Shown: one piece after another, positions 1-4,613 of the stretch
Position numbering within the stretch: position 1 is the stretch's first letter
Layout: every line of letters begins with the position of its first letter
Origin: an uncultured Chloroflexota bacterium
GTDB taxonomy: Bacteria; Chloroflexota; Dehalococcoidia; UBA3495
NCBI GenBank assembly: GCA_913020235.1
Contig: CAJWBT010000116.1
Coordinates: 1 to 7,217, forward strand
DNA length: 7,217 nucleotides
Reading direction: 5' to 3'
Program-made: the position numbers and the translations under genes
Notes under the pieces: generated by a model
What the model saw: the letters and a program-made list of their open reading frames with translations, nothing else
The model's database searches: none
What the model was told of the DNA's origin: nothing

Positions 1-969
1 CATCCCGATCAGGACCGCCGACCCGAAACAGGTCATGCAGCCGGTGGCGAAGGTGATCCCCACCACCATGCTCTCCCAGGGAGAGGTCGCCCCTTTTTTC
101 GCCATTCTTGAGGCGATGGGCATCTTGCAGACCAGCGGGGCCCGCACCCGCGCCGCCACCCGGAAGGCCAGCCCGAAGAGAATGACTCCGGCCCCGATGC
201 TGATGTAACGCTGCCAGGTGTAAAACGAATCCATGCTGGACAACTGCTGAGAGCCGTAGCCGATCACCGCTCCGGCAAGCGTGTAAATGATGGTGAATCC
301 GAGGACGAAGAACAGGGCGATCTTTACCACCCCGGCCCGCGGCTTCAAGCCCTTGGCTGCGGAGGCATCCTGCATGCTCATCCCGGCCATCGCGGGGATG
401 AAGTAAGCCGTCAGTTGGAACAGGCAGGGCCACATCGCCGCCAGCAGGCCGCCCATTATCGCCAGTACGGCCACCCCGGACACGGCGGGCACCGCATAGC
501 CTTCGTTCGCGCCACCGAGAACGACGTTGGTGCTCGAGTATTCGCTGGAGTACTCCAACGGCAGATCCCATTGCGCCACGTTGCTGTTGGATTCGACGCC
601 GTGGGACGCCGGGAAAACCAGCGAGAAGCTGTACCCTTCGCCCAAAGCTGAGGTGCCGTCCAAATCCGCCACCGAGTAGCGTATGAGCGTACTGCGGTGG
701 TGGTAAGAGTCCGCCAGCACCACGCTCTCATCCGGTGGCAACTCCAACGATCCAACCCTGAGGACAGGTACGGGCGGCGACGAAGGAAGGTCGTCGATGT
801 GGGAGGTCTCCGTTACGTAGAAGAGCAACGATGGTTCGGCGGTGGCGCTCTCCGGGGCCTGCCGCCGGAGGGATCCAAAGTATTGGGGGGTCGCCAGAAG
901 GACATCCAGGGCCGGCGTCTCTCCGGATTCAACCGGCCGCTCCCCGGAACGGTTCAGAGCGCTGATCAT
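1..969 (-). CDS. DsbD/CcdA-like thiol-disulfide electron-transfer membrane protein, main part, cut by window edge
   Basis: Translation of the minus strand gives an extracytoplasmic-looking region of about 160 residues (about 969-485), then at least four membrane segments (about 480-410, 335-255, 205-145, 65-1). The first membrane segment contains WPCLFQLTAYF (Cys codon 424-426) and the last contains GCMTCFGSAVLIGM (Cys codons 37-39 and 28-30). A redox Cys just after a Pro in one helix and another three helices later is the DsbD/CcdA pattern, in which electrons pass from cytoplasmic thioredoxin to exported partners, for cytochrome c maturation or disulfide reduction. The C-terminus lies beyond base 1. 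The frame is open from 1164 down. The ATG at 969 overlaps the TGA of the upstream 73-codon ORF (ATGA), but this start leaves the exported region without a signal sequence, so I think the true N-terminus is the ORF at 966-1187, joined by a -1 frameshift. The family call is fairly safe; the exact subfamily and substrate are not known. Confidence 0.72.
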   Translation of the reverse strand, partial: MISALNRSGERPVESGETPALDVLLATPQYFGSLRRQAPESATAEPSLLFYVTETSHIDDLPSSPPVPVLRVGSLELPPDESVVLADSYHHRSTLIRYSVADLDGTSALGEGYSFSLVFPASHGVESNSNVAQWDLPLEYSSEYSSTNVVLGGANEGYAVPAVSGVAVLAIMGGLLAAMWPCLFQLTAYFIPAMAGMSMQDASAAKGLKPRAGVVKIALFFVLGFTIIYTLAGAVIGYGSQQLSSMDSFYTWQRYISIGAGVILFGLAFRVAARVRAPLVCKMPIASRMAKKGATSPWESMVVGITFATGCMTCFGSAVLIGM

Positions 970-1187
970 GTCGCGCCATTCCAGGGACGGCGCCGCCGCC
1001 TGCCCTTGCCCCAGCTCCGAATCGGACCCATTAGCTCCACGTCGAAGATCTGGGCTAAGCCGGCGGTCAGCATGGCTACAACGGGCACCACCAGCAGCAG
1101 GATCGCCCACCCTTTTCTGGTTTTCGGCAGGGGAAGGCGAAGGACCCCTAACCGTTTGCGGACTCTAGGCTGTGCGATACTTTCCAC
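966..1187 (-). CDS. Signal-anchor N-terminal piece of the DsbD-like protein (probable frameshift) or separate 73-residue membrane peptide
   Basis: A GTG start at 1187 follows AAGGCAGGG, 30 bases after the stop of the CopD-like gene. The first 30 residues are rich in Arg and Lys, followed by one hydrophobic segment (WAILLLVVPVVAMLTAGLAQ, residues 27-46), a typical uncleaved signal anchor. After FDVELMGPI the reading frame becomes Arg-rich (GKGRRRRRPWNG) and stops at 966. At the same place the other frame gives a normal-looking sequence (SELGQGQAAAPSLEWRDM) that runs on into the DsbD-like protein. Moving between the frames requires -1, equivalent to one missing base, for example in the G-run complementary to 1009-1012. 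Alternatively these are two ORFs coupled by the ATGA overlap at 966-969. GC3 is high in both frames here, so codon use does not decide. I favour one broken or misread gene. Confidence 0.55.
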   Translation of the reverse strand: MESIAQPRVRKRLGVLRLPLPKTRKGWAILLLVVPVVAMLTAGLAQIFDVELMGPIRSWGKGRRRRRPWNGAT

Positions 1188-1217
1188 GACACCCTGCCTT
1201 GACGGCTGAGGTCTTGA

Positions 1218-2279
1218 TTATTCGGGCAGGAATACTGCCAGGTGGCTGATGTAGTGGAGGTAGACGGCCACGGCAATCGCAACGGCAATCGACACGCCGA
1301 TCGCCGCGTTGGCCGCCGCCAACCGGAACAGTGTTGTGTCTCGGGCAATGGCCTCCGTCCTGGTTGCTCCCGTCGCCCCAGCGAACCCAATTGCCAGCGA
1401 GTTGTCGCCCCCGGCAACGATTGGGTAGGACGCGGCCCGGAGGGCCCTCGCCATGGACACCGCCAGGACCCCGCAGGCCGCCAGCGCCACTGCTTTGTAT
1501 CCGATGGTGATCAGGTAGGCGGGGCCGAAAGGAATGCGCCACATCACGTCGAGGTCGAACACCCCCGGCACCTTCACCGGCGCGCTGTAGATGCCGGTGA
1601 AGGCGCCGCTGACGGCCAGCAGGCCCAAGCTGATGGCGGCGGCCGGAACGAAGACGCGGGACAACCGCCGAAAAACCGGGGGCCGAGAGGCCGGCGGGAG
1701 GAAAAAGTGCGCAACCAGAATCACTCCGGTCATGCCGAACCAGACCACGGAGCCCAGGGTGTGGAACACACGCACCGCGATATTGGCCACGTCCCTCCAA
1801 TTGAAACGGAAGAACAGTTGAAGCACTTTCTGGCGGACCTCATCCGTCTCCGCGGCCGGGCCGGCTGGGACTACCTCCTCGACGAAGCCAGTCTCCCCTT
1901 CGCCCGCCTCTTCAACGCTTAGGCTCACGTTCCAGGACCCGTACAGGGGGAAGGCGACTTGCGCGGCATAAAGCCCCGGCTCATTGAGGGGTTCAAGCGC
2001 CAGGGGTTCCATCGGAGGGCCGCCTCCCTCCCGGGTGGCGGTCCAAAGCACCTCGGCTCCGGATACCGGCTCTCCGTCGTCCGCGTACGACACATGCACC
2101 TGATAGAGCCGGGTCAGCGGGTCAGCGGGCTCGGGTGCGAAGGACGAAACCTTGATGATCAACTCCTTCCCGTGGGCCTCGGCCACCATGCTTTCGCCGG
2201 CGGTTCCCAGAAGAACCAAGACCAGGCCGACAAGAAGTATCCGGCCTGTCCATCGGTAGAATTTCATTCTCGTGCCCAC
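1218..2279 (-). CDS. Exported YtkA/CopC-like domain fused to CopD-like membrane domain (putative copper handling)
   Basis: This is a 353-residue protein. A signal peptide (RILLVGLVLVLLGTAG) is followed by VAEA|HGKEL, so cleavage after AEA would give a mature protein starting with His36, as in CopC, where the N-terminal His binds copper. Residues 45-125 form a YtkA-like beta domain (YQVHVSYADDGEPVSGAEV, then GLYAAQVAF and YGSWNVSLSV). Residues 165-350 have four or more helices: about 170-195 (VFHTLGSVVWFGM), 209-231, 253-280 and 318-345 (ending VYLHYISHL). His173, His191, His342 and His346 sit in or next to helices, as expected for a CopD-like copper membrane domain. The GTG start at 2279 has AAGG 9 bases upstream; the ATG at 2267 is possible but has a poor site. 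It lies 13 bases after the lipoprotein gene and 30 before the DsbD-like gene. Copper is inferred from family resemblance; the domain may carry another ligand or only assist assembly of a respiratory complex. Confidence 0.75.
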   Translation of the reverse strand: MGTRMKFYRWTGRILLVGLVLVLLGTAGESMVAEAHGKELIIKVSSFAPEPADPLTRLYQVHVSYADDGEPVSGAEVLWTATREGGGPPMEPLALEPLNEPGLYAAQVAFPLYGSWNVSLSVEEAGEGETGFVEEVVPAGPAAETDEVRQKVLQLFFRFNWRDVANIAVRVFHTLGSVVWFGMTGVILVAHFFLPPASRPPVFRRLSRVFVPAAAISLGLLAVSGAFTGIYSAPVKVPGVFDLDVMWRIPFGPAYLITIGYKAVALAACGVLAVSMARALRAASYPIVAGGDNSLAIGFAGATGATRTEAIARDTTLFRLAAANAAIGVSIAVAIAVAVYLHYISHLAVFLPE

Positions 2280-2292
2280 GGATTCACACCTT

Positions 2293-2844
2293 CTAAGGGA
2301 GGAATTTCACGATGAAGCGCAGATGCTTTCTTCCTTCCGGGAGCTGCACTGTCACATCCACCGACCAATCCCCGTACATTAGAAATGCCACGGGCAGAAC
2401 GTAATGCCCGTCCGCGACCTTGGTGCCTACCTGCGCGTCGATCCCATGGTCCATGTAGACCATCTCGTATTCCAGGTCCACGTCCACGTCGGTGACCGGT
2501 TGAAAGGTTTCCTTTTCCAGCAGGAAAAGGTTGAGGTCGGTGTTCCAGTCGGGAGGGTACGGGGCCAGAAATATCTCGGCGATTTTGTCCTCGCCCAGAG
2601 CGACACGGCCTCCGTTCTCCATTGCGGTGGCCTCTCCTTTCTGGACGAACCCCAGCCGGGAAGACACAGGCTCCGCCTCGCCTACCAGAGGGCCGGCCGT
2701 CACGGAATCCGTCTCCCGCGCTTCCACGGCCGCCGGCTTGAACTCCACGCCTGAGCCCGCGCCGGCGCCGCATCCCAACAGCGGGAGGATCAACAGCGCG
2801 AGGACGGCTACATGTCGCTTCCCAAATCTCAACCGGCGCTTCAT
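2293..2844 (-). CDS. Lipoprotein with YtkA-like domain
   Basis: This 183-residue lipoprotein precursor has a basic N-terminus (MKRRLRFGKRH), a hydrophobic run and the lipobox LPLLGC (Cys25), so the mature protein is expected to be lipid-anchored outside the cytoplasmic membrane. Residues 26-85 form a low-complexity linker rich in Gly, Ala, Glu and Val. Residues 88-183 resemble the YtkA-like domain: IFLAPYPPDW, then a core with MVYMDHG (Met128, Met131, His133), GHYVLPVAFLMYGDWSVDV and a final strand. The Met-Asp-His-Gly segment and the F-x-M-x-G-x-W pattern are hallmarks of the family, and Met/His could bind copper, though this is inference. It lies between the small cytochrome-like ORF (19-base gap) and the YtkA-CopD protein (13-base gap), so two YtkA-type domains are adjacent, one lipid-anchored and one membrane-fused. 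The ribosome site before ATG 2844 is weak. Confidence 0.8.
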   Translation of the reverse strand: MKRRLRFGKRHVAVLALLILPLLGCGAGAGSGVEFKPAAVEARETDSVTAGPLVGEAEPVSSRLGFVQKGEATAMENGGRVALGEDKIAEIFLAPYPPDWNTDLNLFLLEKETFQPVTDVDVDLEYEMVYMDHGIDAQVGTKVADGHYVLPVAFLMYGDWSVDVTVQLPEGRKHLRFIVKFLP

Positions 2845-2863
2845 CGTGTTCTCGATCCCCGCA

Positions 2864-3001
2864 TCACAAAAGTTGAGTCGCCAGCCATCGCAGATACACC
2901 GAGACCGCTTCGATCTTTTCCTGGCTCATGCTTAGGAAACCCATCGCGTCCACCCGCCCCAGGGCGCCGCGGATTTCGTCGGGGGTCTTCCCTCGCGTCA
3001 T
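2864..3001 (-). CDS. Small ORF resembling the C-terminal part of a class I cytochrome c
   Basis: The ATG at 3001 starts 5 bases after the stop of the receiver-like gene and encodes 45 residues ending at TGA 2864-2866. The pattern TPDEIRGALGRVDAMGFL, then SMSQEKIEAVSVYLRWLA, is what follows the heme-binding motif in class I c-type cytochromes: a helix, a Met that could be the axial heme ligand (Met20), then an S-x-E-x-I-x-A-v-x-x-Y-L helix. No CxxCH heme motif is present here or in any frame just upstream, and there is no signal peptide. High GC3 and tight packing support translation, perhaps by coupling to the upstream gene, since no clear Shine-Dalgarno site is seen. It may be a remnant of a decayed cytochrome, or a small protein that only looks like one. 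Confidence 0.5.
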   Translation of the reverse strand: MTRGKTPDEIRGALGRVDAMGFLSMSQEKIEAVSVYLRWLATQLL

Positions 3002-3006
3002 GCGCT

Positions 3007-3477
3007 TCAGTGGAACTTGATGTCGGGGCCGCCGCAACCTGCTGCGTCGCCGCAGGTGACGGTGGCGGCGTGGCCGCCGCCGTTGGACTCGGGAGCGGTA
3101 CCTCCGCTGCCTAGCCGGCCCCGGTTATTGGCTTGCTTCCGTTTTCCATGGATTGCTTCAAGGAGCCCGTCAACGTTGGTCTGGTGGACCCGTCTCATCC
3201 GGTACACGTCGATCCCCGCGTGATTCAGGTTCAGGGTGACAACCCGGGCCCGGGGATGCTCCTCCAGCATCTGGGTGACAACCCCTTCACCGAGGGAGGC
3301 ATCGCCCGAGTCCAAAACGATCACCTTGGGCGCGAGCTCTCTCAGTTTGGCCGCCGCCTCCGGGTCATCGGCCGCCACAATGGTTAGCTCAAGGCCGTCC
3401 ACTCCCTGCAGCAGCCTCTGAACCCCGGCGGAGAGTAGAGAGCGATTACTGAGCATCGCGACCCGAACGACTCCCAT
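3007..3477 (-). CDS. Receiver-like (pseudo-REC) protein with Gly-rich Cys/His tail, no output domain
   Basis: This is a 156-residue protein. Residues 1-112 follow the response-regulator receiver fold: beta1 VVRVAMLS, a helix (LLSAGVQRLLQ), beta3 KVIVLDSGDA with Asp56 at the phospho-acceptor position, and VVTLN with Thr81. The acidic pair that normally follows beta1 is replaced by Ser10-Asn11, and no Lys is seen at the usual place after beta5 (around VHQT), so Mg-dependent phosphorylation is doubtful. There is no DNA-binding domain. The remaining residues, 113-156, are Gly/Ser-rich and end in HAATVTCGDAAGCGGPDIKFH-type sequence (His136, Cys142, Cys148, His156), a possible metal or redox site. 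ATG 3477 has a good GGAGG at 3485-3489, spaced 7 bases. It is the first gene of the envelope redox operon. Role unknown; a partner-swapping or metal-sensing accessory protein is speculation. Confidence 0.72.
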   Translation of the reverse strand: MGVVRVAMLSNRSLLSAGVQRLLQGVDGLELTIVAADDPEAAAKLRELAPKVIVLDSGDASLGEGVVTQMLEEHPRARVVTLNLNHAGIDVYRMRRVHQTNVDGLLEAIHGKRKQANNRGRLGSGGTAPESNGGGHAATVTCGDAAGCGGPDIKFH

Positions 3478-3519
3478 ATCACGGCCTCCGAACTGGTGAC
3501 TTACTGTCTGGCCTGGAAA

Positions 3520-3547
3520 ATACTATGCGGGTAAACGGCCGTCCCAA
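3520..3547 (-). promoter_or_regulatory. Candidate sigma-70-type promoter for the redox operon
   Basis: On the minus strand, TTGGGA (3542-3547) is followed after 16 bases by TAGTAT (3520-3525), four of six matches to each consensus box. The start of transcription would fall near 3513, about 36 bases before the ATG of the receiver-like gene. An 11-base palindrome, CACCA-T-TGGTG (3551-3561), lies directly upstream of the -35 box, centred near -43, where an activator often sits. The evidence is only pattern matching. Confidence 0.4.
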
Positions 3548-3578
3548 GAACACCATTGGTGGTAGTCTTGAACACAGA

Positions 3579-3616
3579 AGAAGGGTAGGTTCCTTTCGGC
3601 CGGAACCTACCCTTCT
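3579..3616 (-). terminator. 15-bp-stem hairpin, possible terminator of the kinase-regulator transcript
   Basis: AGAAGGGTAGGTTCC (3579-3593) and GGAACCTACCCTTCT (3602-3616) are perfect 15-base inverted repeats around an 8-base loop. Read on the minus strand, the stem is followed by TCTGTGTTC, an imperfect T-rich tract. It sits between the response regulator gene (ends 3942) and the candidate promoter of the redox operon, a logical place to insulate the two. On the plus strand no T-run follows. It could instead be a repeat element or an RNA-stability hairpin. Confidence 0.5.
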
Positions 3617-3688
3617 CAATAGTGGGGCGCCGGAGATGGGCTGGAGGGACTGGGGCCGCCGCCAAGAGCTTCTTTAACCGGTTCCCGG

Positions 3689-3830
3689 GGCCTTGCCTTA
3701 AAAGTACTCTGGAATATGTCACCCCGAGTGAAGCGAGGGGTCTGGGGTAGTGGGTCCACGCTGCCGAGAAGGAACCCCGCACCAGATTCCTCGTCGCTTC
3801 GCTCCTCGGAATGACAGTTTTGAGGCAAAG
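3689..3830. mobile_element. Palindromic repeat element (SEERSDEES type) with inverted ends and 11-bp flanking direct repeat
   Basis: The core is 3718-3815. Its left unit reads GTCACCCCGAGTGAAGCGAG and its right unit, reversed, reads GTCATTCCGAGGAGCGAAGC; both run on to a ...TCT end. Each unit closes a small stem: ACCCC/GGGGT on the left, ATTCC/GGAAT on the right, paired changes that keep the stem. Outside these, 3690-3703 and 3818-3831 are inverted repeats matching at 12 of 14 bases. The exact 11-mer CCGGTTCCCGG flanks the whole (3678-3688 and 3831-3841), like a target duplication. In translation the right unit gives SEERSDEES, which I recall as a frequent spurious small-protein sequence from a widespread bacterial repeat. 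No transposase is present, so it would be non-autonomous. Any ORFs read through it are not genes. Confidence 0.65.
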
Positions 3831-3865
3831 CCGGTTCCCGGAGTAACCTCACACCGGAGGGGACA

Positions 3866-3912
3866 TCGTGAAGGCAGCCCATCCGTCTGCGGCGGATGGG
3901 CTGCCTTCACGA
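3866..3912. repeat. 20-bp perfect-stem hairpin after the response regulator gene
   Basis: The arms 3866-3885 and 3893-3912 are perfect reverse complements (20 bp; inner part CAGCCCATCCG/CGGATGGGCTG) around the 7-base loop TCTGCGG. It begins 29 bases downstream of the regulator stop on the minus strand, so it is a candidate transcription end or 3'-end protecting hairpin for the kinase-regulator mRNA. Neither strand has a T-run after the stem (minus strand: TGTCCCC), so it is not a textbook intrinsic terminator. Such a long perfect stem is unlikely by chance. Confidence 0.6.
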
Positions 3913-3941
3913 AAATCTTGCGGGAGGCCGGGAGAAGAGCG

Positions 3942-4601
3942 TCAGAGCTGGCTGGTGGACTCGGTGGCAAACCCGTGGGACACGGCCCAGGCAACCACCT
4001 GGGCGCGGTTCCTCAGATGCAGCTTGCTTATGATGTTCTTCATGTGGTAGTTGACCGTATTCTCGGAGATGAAGAGGGCGGCAGAGATCTCTTTGTTGGT
4101 GGCCCCTCGGGTCAACTGCTCGAGGACCTCCTGCTCCCGAGGAGTCAAGCCCGCACGGCCCGGGTCCAAGCTGGGCGGCTCATCCTTGAGCCGGGCGAAC
4201 TCTTGAAGAAGCCTTCTTGCCAGGCCCGGAGACATTATCGGCTCTCCTCGGCTGACCCGGGCCAGCAGCTCGGCGAACTCCTCCTCCCGGAGGTTCTTCA
4301 GCAGGTAACCGTCGGCGCCGCTCTTGATGGCTTCAAACAGGTCCTGATCGTCATCCGAGACCGTGAGCATGATCACTTTCACGCCCGGGAACTCAGACTT
4401 GATCGCCCTGGTGGCCTCGAGGCCGCCGAGGGTGGGCATGTTGATATCCATGAAGAGGAGGTCCGGCTGGAGTTCGCGGGTCCGGGTGATAGCCTCCTGC
4501 CCGTCTCCCGCTTGGCCGACGACATCCACACCCCAGGCGTTGAGGAGACTGGTCAGCCCGGCTCGAAAGAGCGCATGGTCATCCACCAAAAGGACTTTCA
4601 T
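3942..4601 (-). CDS. NarL/LuxR-family response regulator
   Basis: This 219-residue protein has the full family layout. Residues 1-120 are a canonical receiver: LLVDDHALFRAGL with Asp7-Asp8, phospho-acceptor Asp52 in FMDINMP, Thr80 in VIMLT, and Lys102 in GYLLKN. A short linker leads to a LuxR-type helix-turn-helix at residues 150-215: GLTPREQEVLEQLTRGATNK, then EISAALFISENTVNYHMKNI and HLRNRAQVVAWA. It is therefore a phosphorylation-controlled DNA-binding transcription regulator. It starts 12 bases after the kinase stop, behind the weak purine-rich site GAAGAA, so the two are almost certainly cotranscribed and cognate partners. All key residues are present, unlike the receiver-like protein downstream. 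Targets are unknown; the neighbouring envelope redox operon and its own promoter are the first candidates. Confidence 0.95.
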   Translation of the reverse strand: MKVLLVDDHALFRAGLTSLLNAWGVDVVGQAGDGQEAITRTRELQPDLLFMDINMPTLGGLEATRAIKSEFPGVKVIMLTVSDDDQDLFEAIKSGADGYLLKNLREEEFAELLARVSRGEPIMSPGLARRLLQEFARLKDEPPSLDPGRAGLTPREQEVLEQLTRGATNKEISAALFISENTVNYHMKNIISKLHLRNRAQVVAWAVSHGFATESTSQL

Positions 4602-4613
4602 TTCTTCAATTGC

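Noticed and set aside
456..755. Minus-strand 99-codon frame
   Set aside because: Trp/Arg/Ser-rich off-frame shadow of the DsbD-like exported region.
1165..1800. Long open frame of 211 codons on the minus strand inside the YtkA-CopD gene
   Set aside because: It is an off-frame reading of the CopD-like gene: Arg/Gly/Pro-rich, no domain pattern, while the other frame has clear helices and a signal peptide.
3010..3110. Alternative minus-strand frame with a Pro/Thr/Ala-rich linker-like run that might precede the cytochrome-like ORF
   Set aside because: Third codon positions favour the receiver-protein frame strongly, and this frame does not join the cytochrome-like ORF.
3579..3616. T-box or other riboswitch leader
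   Set aside because: No specifier loop, conserved T-box sequence or downstream synthetase gene; only a simple hairpin is seen.
3616..3994. Small minus-strand proteins containing SEERSDEES or similar
   Set aside because: They are translations of the palindromic repeat and the 20-bp hairpin, not genes.
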